Shown piece by piece: positions 10,563 through 21,780 of a stretch of DNA of 62,000 nucleotides. The position numbers were made by a program, and so were the translations under genes. Source of the stretch: Zygnema cylindricum (lineage: Eukaryota; Streptophyta; Zygnematophyceae; Zygnematales; Zygnemataceae). Location: NCBI GenBank assembly GCA_037447655.1, contig JBBHKE010002683.1, positions 1 to 62,000 on the forward strand, written 5' to 3'. Position 1 is the first letter of the stretch; each line of letters begins with the position of its first letter. The notes beneath the pieces were generated by a model. It had not been told where the DNA came from and ran no database searches. It worked only from the letters and a program-made list of their open reading frames with translations.

Positions 10563-11475
10563 GCCGTTTGAATCTCATGAGCCTCAGCTCTGTTAGCCCG
10601 GGTGCCTCCGCCATGCCATGGTGAGCCAAAAGTAAGATTCCTTTTGGGGTTCGGTGCGGGTTGGTTCCCCATCCATAAGAACTTCCATCAGGAACAACGG
10701 TTCTTCCTCCACTAAATCTGTCCGTGGCTTTGACACCCTTTCCTCCTTTTTGGATCTCAATTGTGTTTTCTGAGGATCATTGTGACAACTGAGTTCCAAA
10801 TCCACTGGTTGTCGTCAAGATCTTGTACTTGGTTAACCACGTTTTCATAGTCATCTAGTAATTTCATGGTCATATTGTTGACCTTTGCTTTCATGGTTCC
10901 CATGCAGCTGGCACTTTCCAACTCAATTTAAAAAGTGGCTAGATCGGTGCAGTAGTCTAACATCTTCCCCCTTTGTAAGAGTATGCATCTAGTTTCTGCT
11001 CAACCAGTTGTTGTTCGTGAATAGTTCCACTTTTGTAAATATCTACCAAAGCTGCCCACAGATCTGCAGCCGCAAATATGTGAAGATGAGAGGTTGCCAA
11101 GCTCTAATTGAGATTTCTCAAGATGAAGTGTCTTACTGCCTTGTTGTTATATTCCCATGTAAGAATATCATTCTCTTCAGTCTTCAAAACTGATATCTCT
11201 ATCGGCGCAGCAATAGGAGTAAGCGACTCCTTCCCTTTCTCCTTTTCGCCCTATGAAACACTACTTTCCCCTTCATCTACTTCTTTCGTTGGACCTGGAG
11301 TTGTTTGAGTAAATTTAACACCCTCAAACCCTAGAGGAATCTTCGAGGATAGAAGTCTCACTCGTCCACTTACTATCCGTCAATACCGCTTCTCACACAA
11401 AGCCCATATCATCATCGTTTCCCAATAGATGAATCTTGTTCCATTGAAAATGGGCACCCTAGAGGGTGGGCCCAT
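10563..11475 (-). pseudogene. gag: gag of copia element C (5' part)
   Basis: Minus-strand gag beginning at ATG 11,475-11,473 (MGPPSRVPIFNGTRFIYWETMM), 4 nt from the LTR as in B, G, H and J. Stops and frameshifts are frequent. The product is recognisable by alignment with H and J: start motif, CEKRYWGI-like segment near 11,395, and the helical LWAALVDIYKSGTI-like segment near 11,030. It breaks at 10,563, where element B begins, and resumes at 4,029-3,879. Confidence 0.75.
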
Positions 11476-11479
11476 ATCC
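11465..11479 (-). promoter_or_regulatory. Primer-binding site of element C (diverged)
   Basis: On the minus strand GGATATGGGCCCACC, two mismatches from the GGTTATGGGCCCACC site of B and H. It lies between LTR C and gag and includes the gag ATG. Confidence 0.65.
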
Positions 11480-12046
11480 CGTAATTTTATGTCCCCCATT
11501 AGATCACACAATTCTCCTTTGTATATAAAGCCTTTAGTGAATTTTCAATGGTTTTCTTTGTGTATGAACCACTGCCACCCTGGCAGACAAATTATATCAA
11601 GTACTACACTTGTGTGTAGTCTACACTCCCTTGAGCCCACAGAAGAAGAAATCTCTTAAAACGCCCAAGCAAGCGATTAATTATAAAGAGGCAAATTGCA
11701 TATTTGTAAAGAATCATTCTGGGAGAGAGGCGGCTGCCTACAAAATTGTTAAGTCCTAAACTCCTCTCTAAACCCCTATCTACTGTTCTACAAATTAATC
11801 CTACGACTGTACCATACATGAACGTACAGGTCTCGTGGTACCTTCTGTACGGTTAAGGTACGGTATAGCCATGGTGAGATTGTATGTCACACTAAGACTT
11901 GTGCTGATGCTCCTCCGAGACTGCGCTTTCCACTGATGCCGCGCCACGTGTCATTCGGTGACGTATTGTCCATAAACCGCCAAAATGCCCATTCCTTGAT
12001 GTTGCCTCGAATGATAGCCGTCCGATCCAAATTGATCTCTAAATTC
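11480..12046 (-). repeat. 5' LTR of element C, first part
   Basis: Shows the family's conserved blocks: the direct 'tgccaccctggcagac' block near 11,576, 'ctgggagagaggcggct' near 11,720, a GTAC cluster at 11,790-11,860 and CGCCACGTGTCATTCGG near 11,940. It stops at 12,046, where element D starts, and continues at 17,622-18,099. Confidence 0.8.
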
Positions 12047-12862
12047 TGTTGACTTGAGCAACCGGTGCCCTAAAGGGAGAAGAAAAAGCACCAAAAGTTG
12101 CCATAGTGTTCAAAATACAATGAGGAAACTCTCACAAAAAACCCACAAAAGACCAACTTCACAATGAAGCTTCAAGCAAACTAGACACACCCTAGTTCTG
12201 CAAATTTACCACAATATATATAATACCACAAAACACCACATGCAAAATTTCACAAGGTTCTGCCAAAATATTACAATGATCTTGCAATTTAAAAACCCCC
12301 AAAAATTGCTTCGCAGTTTTCATACATGGAATTCCTAACTCCAAAAATATTATAAGTCCTACATATACAAGTTAGCCTACAGCGGATCTACACCGTTCCA
12401 CAATTACCGAGGTCAACAAGTACTCTAACCTTATCAAACCAAAACCGCGCCGTCACCCCTACACAATATTTACATCAACCTAGAAAAGTCGGCCGCTAAA
12501 ATAAAATGATACGCGGTCAAAAGTTCGTGCACTGAAATGACGGCGCAGACAATATTTCATCTCTAAAAATGGCAGCCAACTCCGTCCGCCGTCTGCGCAT
12601 TCGTTCATCACCAAAGATGAACCTCCATGTGCAAATCCGGTCCCCAAATGAATCAGTACATTCGCTGTCCGGATCAACAACCTTTACTCCCTAACAGAAC
12701 GACACGTCCCTGGAGTGTACCGATCTTGTGAAATCCCTTCGGAGTTACATGTCACACTAAATCTTGTTTACGCCAATTCACTCGGTACACATAAATGAAA
12801 AAGTCTGGAATCTCTTTCTCACACACGAGATATAGAGAGGACTAAAGCTTTCCAAAACAACA
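12047..12862 (-). repeat. 3' LTR of copia element D
   Basis: 816 bp, plus-strand ends TGTTGACTTGAG and AAAACAACA. Next to it lies CTCCCCTAAACC, the reverse of a polypurine tract. It matches 16,948-17,621 but keeps about 140 bp (roughly 12,688-12,830) that the other LTR lacks. No tRNA-like module was seen. Confidence 0.85.
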
Positions 12863-13018
12863 CTCCCCTAAACCTTTAAACTCTCTCAGCCACTAAGTCC
12901 ACATTCCATCTACAAAACTTCAATTTAGGTGTTGGTAAAGGCTTAGTCATCATATCTGCTACCATCTTCTCATCCGGCATATATATGAGTTGCACTATTT
13001 TGTTCATCACCTTCTCTC

Positions 13019-14350
13019 TCACAAATGCAACTTGATATCAATATGCTTGCTTTTGAATTGATGACTCGGGTTAGATGCAATCGCTATATCTGCCTCGTTG
13101 TCACACCACACTGTTTGAGGTCCAGATTGCATGAAATGAAACTCTTGAAGTAGAGACTTTACCCAAAATAACTCCTTGACATCTGAACTTGCCGCCATAT
13201 ATTCAGCCTCCATTGTAGACTGAGTTTTGACCTTTTGAAGCTTTCTGCTCCAGCAGCATGTTCCACTTCCAATTTTCAGAAAGAATCCGGTGGTGGAACG
13301 GCGGCTTATCATTTCTCCGTAACTCGCATCGCTCCAAGTCTGAATTTTGACTTCATCTCCACCGAGAGCAAGTCGCACATTCCGTGTCCCTGCAAGATAC
13401 CGAAGAATCCTCTTTGCTACCTCCCAATTTGATCTCCTCGGATTCTGTAAACTCCGGCTTAAAACACCAACTGTTGCCACAATATCCGGCCACGTGCAAT
13501 TCACGAAGTAGATTAGGTTGCCGACAATCTGTTGATATGGAATGGTGGCCATAAAATCTGCCTCCCCTAATTCAAAGGTGTCATCAAAAATGACTCCTCC
13601 CTCGGCCTCCATGCGTGCCACTTTTTGCATAAATTCCATCGTAGTGGCACTTCCCTTTGCCTCTGCCATGCCAAACTTTTCAAGCACATTCCTAAGCGCT
13701 TCCGGCTGCATTAGATAGATTATTCTCCTATCTCCATCCCTTTCTACTTGAAATCAAATAATATACTTTGCCTCCCCTAAATCCTTCATTTGAAATCTTG
13801 AATTCAAAGCTTCTTTTATTTTGTTAATCACATTTGATGACTTTTTTAGCAGCAGCAAATCATCTACATATATCGCAATGTAAATAATCCCATCTTCCCC
13901 TTTTATAACATAGACTAAGTGATATGAACTAATCCTCACAAAGCCAAGGCTGGTTAGAAACTCATCTAGTTTCAGATTCCACCTGATAGGAGCCTGCTTA
14001 AGACCGTACAAGGATTTCAACAGCTTACAGACCAGATTTTCTTTTCAAGTCTCTACATACATTTCAGACTGCTTCATATAAATCACTTGCTCTAGATCTC
14101 CATGCAAGAAATCTCTCTTAAAATCGATTTGATGTAATTCCATATCCTCAATGGCCGCTAAAGACAACAATATACTAACAGTTGGAAACAGGACAACTTG
14201 AGAGAAAGTCTCTTCATAGTCAATTCCCTCCTTCTGACTATAGCCTTTTGCAACAAGCCTAGCCTTGTATCTTTCATAGGAATTATCCGGATATAACTTA
14301 ACTTTGAAGACCCACTTAGAGCCGATTGCCTTTCGGTCCGGCGGAAGTTT
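13019..14350 (-). pseudogene. pol: copia RT-RNase H of element D
   Basis: RNase H is open over 230 residues (13,711 to 13,019): MATIPYQQIVGNLIYFVNCTWPD, WSDASYGEMISRRSTTGFF, MEAEYMAASSDVKELFWVKSLL, CDNEADIAIASNP and HQFKSKHIDIKLHL, so the catalytic acidic residues are present. RT lies at 13,754-14,350: MKSLYGLKQAPIRWNLKLDEFL, IAIYVDDLLLLKKS (catalytic Asp pair) and FQMKDLGEAKYII. Stops and shifts separate the parts. It is clearly copia, and less decayed than A. Confidence 0.88.
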
Positions 14351-14359
14351 TAAGCTCCC

Positions 14360-16040
14360 AAGTGTGAGCTTCCATTATCGATCGCATTTCATCATTCGCC
14401 GCGGAAATCCATTAATCCATTTCCGAAGCTGAAAAAGCCTCCTGTATGGTGACCGGTTCCATCGTGCTGGCAGAAAATAAAGCAAGCTCCACTGGTTCAC
14501 CTCGTAGCCTACTGCTTTGCCTTCTTCCCCCCGGAAAATTTGAGGTTCGAACACTTGGATCCGTACATGGCCGCCGCGGAGGAGGAGGAGGAGAAGAATG
14601 TTAGAAAATTGGAACAGTCGGAGTGTCGGGAGTAGGAATAAAAGATGTTCGCCATCGACAGGTAATGAAGAGGTGGAAGAGGTAAACGAAACACTTTCAA
14701 AAATTATATATTCTAGGATTTTGGCATTTTTCTCAAAATCTGTCATGCCAAAAAATATCCACCGATTTACTCTCTTGCTTAACCTCAATATTCCTAGCAA
14801 CTTGAGGAGTTTTTCTATCCGTATTGTGTACTCTATAGCCTACACAATCATCATCATATCCCATAAAAATCTCGGGAACCAAATTCGGACTAAGTTTAGA
14901 AATAGAAAGATTATCCAAAATAAAACATTTGCTACCAAAAACTCGGAAGTGACTTACATTATGCTTTCTTCCGGTCCACACTTCATAAGGTGTTTTCCCT
15001 ATTACGGATCTAGTTTCTATTCTATTCCTTACATACGAAGCACAAGAGAAAGCCTCACCCCAAAATTTGAAATCTATCCCTTTATCTAACATCATAGATT
15101 TTGCACTTTCAGTTAATGTCCGGATAAATCTTTCCGATACTCCGTTTGGCTCCGGAGTATAGGGAACTATAAATTGACGAGAGATGCTAATTTTTTAAAT
15201 AATCTGATAATGCATTGGAAATGTATTCACCTCCGTTGCCGGAGCGAAGGGAGAGAATCGACTTCCCGTGAAGCTTTTCCCCCCACACCTGAAAGTGCTT
15301 GAAGTGAGTAAACATCTCACTCCTCCTTCATAAAATAAACTTTGCTCTGTCTGGAGAAATCATCCATAAAACTGACCAAAACCTGGTTGCCACTGAGGGA
15401 AGGGACTTTTACTTGTCCCCACACATCCAAATAAATGACTTGCAACAAATCCGTGGCCTAGTTATCCGCAATCTGAGGTAGGGGCAGCTTATGAATCTTT
15501 CCCAAAGCACATCTATCACATACATTAGAATCTTTTTTTCCTAATTTAACACCATCTATCATATTTTGTTCTACCATTTTATCAAGCCTCTCATAATGAA
15601 CATGACCGAGCCTCTTGTTCCACAAAACATTTTCCGGAAAGACACTAGAGTATGCAAAGTCAATTTCATTAGCCAAGTCCATCATGTACAACAATTTTGG
15701 GCCTCTAGTTCCTACCAAGCCTACTCTCCCATCTTTGCTTATTACCTTTTTCCCATTCTTTTGCAAAATTTCAAATCGTTTCATTTCAGCCACCGAAGTG
15801 GAAAATAAAATTCTTGTTAAACTTTGGAATATAAATAATATCATGTAATGTTTTTTTTAGAACTTCACCATTGATGTCACAAGCAAATTCCACGCATCCC
15901 TTTGTTGTAGCTTCCATATCGTTGTTATCCACATGATAAATCTGACAAGTGGGGATTGGAGTCGGGTTTTGAAGTATCCACGATTTTCGCACATGTGGGA
16001 GGAGCACCCAAAGTCCATAATCCACCTGTTATCTTGAGGA
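14360..16040 (-). pseudogene. pol: copia protease-integrase of element D
   Basis: Integrase C-terminal half is open at 14,733-15,095 (FWGEAFSCASYVRNRIETRSV, TPYEVWTGRKHNVSHFRVFG). The core lies in 15,100-15,440 with stops. The GAG-pre-integrase zinc part is at 15,458-15,844 (WNKRLGHVHYERLDKM, CDRCALGKIHKLPLPQ). Protease is near 16,000-16,030, where the usual DSG reads DFG (RWIMDFGCSSHMC). A serine-rich linker runs towards RT at 14,375-14,730. The serine-to-phenylalanine change beside the catalytic aspartate would be expected to harm protease. Confidence 0.8.
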
Positions 16041-16948
16041 CCCTCCATAAGATCCTTTGCAACGGCAAAGAACTCATCGTCATTCGATTTCGGAAATTTG
16101 ACCACATCGTATTTTTCTTCCGTTGATTTGTCTTGTGGTATCTCATTAGTTGCAAAGAACGCCACATTTTTATCCGGCATTTTTGATGCCGATACTTTTG
16201 ATGGTGAATCCTCCGACCGCACTTTCCATCCTGCACGATAAAATCCGGTTTCACACGCTTTATAAGCCGGACACGGCTGGAAAACATGACCTTGACCAAA
16301 GCAATAGACACTGTATCATATTACTTATTATTCGGATTAGGAGTGAAATTCATATGTCTTAGCATTGTAAGCTACCGCTGACTGTCCACCATTCAAGGCT
16401 ATCTGAGTGGCCTCTTCCTCTATAACATAAGCTTGAGCTAGAGCTATATTCCATCTACTCTTCTCTAGCCTCTTTAACTGTTTAGCATCTCTTTTATATT
16501 CAGGAGGAAGCCCTCTCATTAAAATCATTCCTTAATGATAAGGAGGAAAAATCCCCCCGTAGCATGAATTTTCCGACAATACAAGTTTCATGCCATTACA
16601 ATATGAGTTCATATCACCCTCGATATACTTATAATCCCAAATTTTCCCAGGAGTTATAACCTCATTCTGCCCACTAGCTAGGACATAAGATTCCTTCAAA
16701 ACTTTCCATATTTCAGATGCTGTAGAGATATTGATATATGTCATGTTCAAATCTTGTGACAAGAGTAGTTTAAGAACATGCAATGCATCCTCATTTTTCT
16801 TTTCAAAATCCGGATCAGTATCCGGAAGAACACTAGAAACCACATCATACAGTTTTACATGCTTAAGGTAAGAATTAGTCAAAATCAGCCCAATATAAAT
16901 ATTTTTGCCCATTAAACACCGGGATCCGTGAGGGTTGGCCCGTGACAT
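16041..16948 (-). pseudogene. gag: copia gag of element D
   Basis: Starts at an ATG whose A is the last base of the LTR (16,948). The 140-residue open part, 16,954-16,532, has the gag pattern ALHVLKLLLSQDLNMTYINISTASEIWKVLKESY. After a stop comes MILMRGLPPEYKRDAKQLKRLEKSRWNIALAQAYV (16,528-16,337), the LPPEY motif of copia capsids. A CCHC-like region is expected near 16,230-16,330 but is not clean. Broken by stops. Confidence 0.8.
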
Positions 16949-17621
16949 GTTCACTTGAGGCAGCCGTTACCCCATAGAAAGAACAAGAAGCACCAGCAGT
17001 TGCCATAGTGTTCAAAATACAAAGAGGAAACTCTCACGAAAAACCCACAAAAGACCAACTTCACAATGAAGTTCCTAGCAAACCAAACACACCCTAGGTG
17101 TGCAAATTTGCCCCAATATAGATAATACCACAAAAACACCACATGTAGAATTTTTCAAGGTTCTCCCAAAAGATAACAATTATCTTGCAATTTGAAAACC
17201 CCAAAAAACTGCTGCGCATTTTTCATGCGAGGTATTCCTACCTCCAAAAATATTATAAGTCCTATATATACAAGTTAGCCTACAACTGATCTACAGCGTA
17301 CCACAATTACCGTAGTCAACTGTTACACTAGTTTTATCAAACCAAAACTTCGCCGTCACCTGTACACAAAATTTACATCAACTTAGAAAAAAACGGCCAC
17401 TAAAATAAAATGATACACAATCAAAAGTTTGTTCACTAAAATGACGGCGCAATCAACATTTCATCTCCAAAAATGACGGAAGACTCCGTCCGCCATCCAC
17501 GCATTCGTTCATCACCGAAGATCAACCACCATGTGTAAATCCGGTCCCCAAATAAATCACTACTTTCGCCGTCCAGATCAACAACGAGATATGTAGAGGA
17601 CTAAAGGTTTATAAAACAACA
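16948..17621 (-). repeat. 5' LTR of copia element D
   Basis: 674 bp, plus-strand ends TGTTCACTTGAGG and AAAACAACA. It aligns with the 3' LTR except for a deletion of about 140 bp. Element C's LTR resumes right after it. Confidence 0.82.
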
Positions 17622-18099
17622 ATGTTCACCGTTGAAATAAATGTCAGATCAATTTGTTTAGTGCGGTATCGGCGTGCATACGATATTTATACTGTTTCTA
17701 TGTGAAATTTCCCGTGGGTCTAGTTAATTGGTTTAGTCTACATGTTCATTTTTAAATAGCTATCGAACCCTATATATCTCATCACAGGTCCCAGACTATA
17801 GGACAAGGCTGCCAGTTATTTAGGCGAACCGTAGAGACCAGGATCAATTCCTAGCAGGTCCGTATCTTTTTGGAACAGTCTACTAAGACTAACCTTTGTC
17901 CTCCTTGTCTGTTAAGGCTGCTTAGGAAGCCATAAATCTATCTCTCTCTCTTTCTCGGTTCATTAGTGACTAGAACAAGTATGGAGACCAGAGGGAGAGA
18001 GAGGTTCGAGCCTAACTAACACCCTTTTATTTTGTTCTTTTAGAAATGGTCAAAGAAAAATACAAAAACATCCTAGAAAATACCAATAATAAATGCACA
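17622..18099 (-). repeat. 5' LTR of element C, second part
   Basis: Continuation of LTR C after the D insertion. It holds 'gaaataaatgtcagatcaatttgtttagtgcgg', which matches the other LTRs, a plus-strand tRNA-like module (17,790-17,868) and CATCCTAGAAAATACC near the outer end at 18,099. A short CT-rich tract lies near 17,940-17,965. Confidence 0.8.
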
Positions 18100-18151
18100 T
18101 GTTCCAACAGGGAATGGGAGTTCTAGCAGGGGCAGCATACAGATCGTGTCA
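18100..18151. other. Flanking sequence between C and G, with target duplication
   Basis: Fifty-two bases outside any LTR. The last five (TGTCA, 18,147-18,151) are repeated at 23,973-23,977 on the other side of element G, marking a 5-bp target duplication. The flank continues at 23,978-24,135. No gene was recognised in it. Confidence 0.8.
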
Positions 18152-19069
18152 TGTAATTCTATGGGGTCCATTCCCCCACAGAAATCGCAGGTCTAAAGAA
18201 GCTTATCTAGTTAGTGCCGACTCCAAGTTGATACAAACCAAAATGATTGACCCCTTGACAATCAGAACCCGAATACAACTTCACCCCTGTGAAATAAGAC
18301 TTTCTGCGTGCTCAATTCCACCACATAATGCAAAGTTAGGATTTGAGTTTTGGACACATTCACCAACTTTGACTTTCCCTTAGAAATGCAGCCACCCTGG
18401 CAAGCAAAGACTCTGACCAAATACACCCCTGTGTAGCTTGGACTCCCTTGAGTCCACACCAAAAAGAATCACTGAAAATGGTCAACTGAGTTTATAGTTA
18501 TGGGTGCTCAAAGTTAGCCTTTTATACAAGGTGCTTTCTGGGAGAGAGGCGGCTATCTACCAAAATATTCTAAGTCCTAAAACCCCTCTCTAAATCCCCT
18601 AGTACTGAGGTACGCACTAATAACATGACTGTACCGTATAAGAAAGTACAAGTGTCGAAGTACTTTTTGTACAGTCTTTGTACGACATCGCCATAATGTG
18701 ATATTAGTCACATTTGGAATTGTCATCTCGCGTTCCGGCGATCCTGCAATCCTCTAGGATATTGCCACGTGTCATCCGGAGTGGCGGCGCCCGAAAACGC
18801 CAAGGCGACTATTTTGGAATCCCGGCTCGCACCATGGCCGTCGATCAATGTCGGCTTTTGATACGGACCGTGGAAATAAATGTCTGTATTATTTATTCCG
18901 TACGGCATATAAAGTATAGTAGGTTCTATGCTTTACCATTCCGTTCTAGCACTTAAATGGAATGTTTGGCGTGTATTTATTTAAATATCTATCATACTTT
19001 ATGTAGTTTAGCATTGGTCCTAGTCTATTGGATAAAGCTAACTGCTACGGTCGACTTGACGGACGGTAG

Positions 19070-20560
19070 TGTTAATATTTGTGTATTTTCTAGGTCTATA
19101 TTGGGATAGAAAAAGGTAGAGGCAGTCTGTCGCTAACTCCCTTCTCCAAGCCCCCATACTTCTCATAGTTACTGAATACTAGAGAGGAGCTAGAGTCATG
19201 GTTGCCAAAGCTCTTCAGAGACAAAGAGTAGGTTTGGTAGATTTACCACAAAAGGTATTTCCATGAACCCCAAATTTGACGGACGGTAGTGTTGATATTT
19301 GTGTATTATTTAGGTCTATATTGGGATAGAAAAGATAGAGGCAATCTATCTCTAACTCCTTCTCCAAGCCCCCATACTTGTCATAGTCACTTAGGCTAGA
19401 GAGGGAGCTAGGGTCATGGCTGCCAAAGCTCTTTAGAGAGACAAAGAGTAGGTTTGGTAGATTTACCACAAAAGGTATTTCATGAACCCCATATGTCATC
19501 TATGTACCTACAATCCGTCGGATCACCTACAGACGGTAGCTTTATCCTATATTCTAGAGGTTGAGGTAAATTGGGTACAATGGACGTATAATTTTAACAT
19601 GTAGATAATACTATCTAAAGATGCATTATGTTGCCTTTGCCCAGATTTGAACTTGGGTCTGCAGAAGGCTAGAAGTTGTTCTCCTTATCCATTAAGTCGA
19701 GGACAAAGATAGACTATTTTAGTTCGACATTTTAATAAAACGTTGATGACGACGCTTTCATTTAATGGACCGAATTGACGTCGGTATAATTTAAAGAAAC
19801 GGGAAAAAGGACGACGACCTTATAAATTCAACTGCCGGAAAAAGATTTGGCACATCGTCAAGATCGAACGGCTGACGTTGCTCGCCGTATTTCAAACGGA
19901 CGGCACGCGTGAGTGCCGGCCTGCCTGAATGGCTATTTTTCGGACGCTTCGCGAAAATGGAGGAAAATGACACGTGGCACCATCCTATAGGATGTCGGAG
20001 AAGAAAGGGACAAAATGGCGATGACTTATTTGCCACGTGGCAGACCGAGAGTGGTGTCGTATAATTCCGTACATAAAGTATGGCATCAATCGTACTTTGT
20101 ATGTATATTATGTAGTGTATGATAATTTGAGTAGTTTTTTAGTACTTAGACATTTTTCGAAAGCCCTCTCTCCCAGAGGCATTTTGTATAAATTTGTTGT
20201 CTTTGAACAGCCATAACTTAATGCTCAGGGGAGCAAATTCAGAGATTCTTTTTGCTGCCGACTCAAGGGATTCGAGGCTACACACGAGTGTAGTCGGTCA
20301 AAGATTTTTCCTTCCAAGGTGGCTGCATTTTTAAGGGAAATTCAAAGAATATGTCCAAATACTCATATTCTAACTTTGCATTCTGTGGGTGAACTGAGCA
20401 CACAAAAATTATTCTTTCTCGAGAGGGGTGAATCTGTATTTGGGTTCTTACTGTCAAGGTGTGAACCATTTGGGTTTGTATCAACTTGGAGTCGGCACTA
20501 TCTAGATAAGCTTATTTGGATCTGCGAATTCTGTGGGGGGATGGAACCCATAGAATTTCA
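19070..20560 (+). repeat. Solo LTR F (+), TSD GGTAG
   Basis: A plus-strand LTR with no internal region. It starts TGTTAATATTTG and ends TAGAATTTCA, and is flanked by GGTAG at 19,065-19,069 and 20,561-20,565. Its first 210 bp together with 12 bp of flank (GACGGACGGTAG) are tandemly duplicated: units begin at 19,057 and 19,279. It carries an antisense tRNA-like module (19,633-19,700), ACACGTGGCACC near 19,970 and GCCACGTGGCAG near 20,031. Solo LTRs form by recombination between the two LTRs of a full element. Confidence 0.85.
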
Positions 20561-20636
20561 GGTAGGTACCACGATTAATTCATTGGTCCGTCAAAATCCT
20601 TTTGGTAAATCTACCCTATGTGCTAGCTGTCACTCT

Positions 20637-20724
20637 AGACAGTTTAGGCAGCCATGACTCTAGCTCCCTCTCCAGCCTTTAGACAGCTTAGGCAGCCATG
20701 ACTCTAGCTCCCTCTCCGGCCTTT
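20637..20724. repeat. 44-bp tandem duplication in 3' LTR of G
   Basis: Units 20,637-20,680 and 20,681-20,724 begin AGACAG(T/C)TTAGGCAGCC and differ at only two or three bases. The 5' LTR of G has one copy, so the duplication arose after insertion. Confidence 0.88.
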
Positions 20725-20829
20725 AGTGACTACAACAAGTGTGGGGGCTTGGAGAAGGGAGTTAGAGGCAGATTGCCTCTGCCTTTTTCCTTTTTTAATA
20801 CAGACCTAGAAAATACACAAATCTCAATA

Positions 20830-21780
20830 CTCCCCTTATTTTCTAGTCGATTTTTTTTTCAACTCCCACACAAAAAAAACAACCACCCGCTCCCCCTTTT
20901 TTTTTCTTTTTCTTTTTCTTTCATAAAACTTTAAGAAAATACCCTCATATTTCAAAAGGTCTACTAGATGAGCTGAAATAAACATTATATCTTGTTGATC
21001 ACACATTTTATTTAGAATCCATCTTTTCATAAATCCGAGCAAAGATTTTATCCACCTCATCTCATTTCCATCCACACAAAATCAGATTTCCCTCTTACAG
21101 CTCAAACAACCACCCCAGCTCCAATCTTCAACACACACCCAGATGCTATCCCTTTTACAAGCACACCTTAATAAATGGCATCACTCCTATTAGTGATGTC
21201 AAAGCCATTACCCCCCAAACTTATCTTTAAATAAAAAGTCCCCACTAAGTTCCTCATAAAATCTACATCTTGCGTACTCATATTTGTGTCCATGATACTT
21301 ACCCTATTTTCTCAACTTTCCTCACTCTCTCCCATAGAATTCTTTCCACCATCATTTTCTAATTTTATTCCCAGTAAATATTTCTCCTCCCCTAAACCTT
21401 TCATTAAATATTCCACTTCTCTCCTATCCTTTAAAACCCCCTCTAGATTTACTTCTCCCCTTTCCTCAGAATCCGTTGAAGTCCCCCTTTTCGACAAGTT
21501 TTTTGTTACAAAAATATTTATAAAATTATCCTCATTATTTTTATTTTTCCTTTTTTCAATTAAGGATCCTAGATCTGACTTTGTTGTTTCAAATTCATAC
21601 TCTCTACACTCCTTGACATCCTCATCATGTCTATCTCCCTCAAGTACCTCCCTTCTCGTAACTTCCCTTATACCTCCAAAAGCACATTGTTGCTTTTGTG
21701 GATTTTATGTGTGCTTTTCTCTCTTCTCCATTCTACCGATGTGAAGAAGCTCCCAAATAACTTCATCCTCTTTCTCCTCT
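20830..21780 (-). pseudogene. pol: pol remnant of element G
   Basis: Polypurine tract (reversed) at 20,830-20,848. The following sequence is weakly related to the RNase H end, then at 21,312-21,497 a short RT tail (MKGLGEEKYLLGIKLENDGGKN) matches the MKDLGEAKYILGIQMERDGGK segment of the related elements. Protease, integrase and the RT core are missing. The pyrimidine-rich plus strand here makes long but meaningless plus-strand ORFs. Confidence 0.65.

Larger units (their letters stand above)
12047..17621 (-). mobile_element. Copia element D (two LTRs) nested in LTR of C
   Basis: Minus-strand Ty1/copia element of a different family from A/B/C. The 3' LTR is at 12,047-12,862 and the 5' LTR at 16,948-17,621. 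Internally, right to left, are gag, protease, GAG-pre-integrase, integrase, RT and RNase H. It splits the LTR of C: CTCTAAATTC on the left and ATGTTCACCG on the right rejoin to a sequence matching the other LTRs (compare 45,205-45,222). The flanks give no exact target duplication, so either the ends have decayed or my boundary is a base or two off. Confidence 0.88.
18152..20829 (-). repeat. 3' LTR of element G, split by F
   Basis: Real LTR parts are 18,152-19,069 and 20,566-20,829; solo LTR F and one duplicated GGTAG lie between. It starts TGTAATTCTATGGGG on the plus strand and ends AATCTCAATA before the reversed polypurine tract CTCCCCTTATTTTCTAG. A 44-bp unit is duplicated in tandem at 20,637-20,724. 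A GTAC cluster lies at 18,605-18,690 and CCACGTGTCATCCGG near 18,763. Confidence 0.85.

Noticed and set aside
10451-10672. Minus-strand ORF continuing gag of C across 10,562
   Set aside because: The part left of 10,562 aligns with the 5' LTR of B, so the frame crossing the junction is accidental.
18100-18480. A separate copia element between C and G
   Set aside because: The supposed leader sequence proved to be the inner end of G's 3' LTR, confirmed by the TGTCA duplication on both sides of G.
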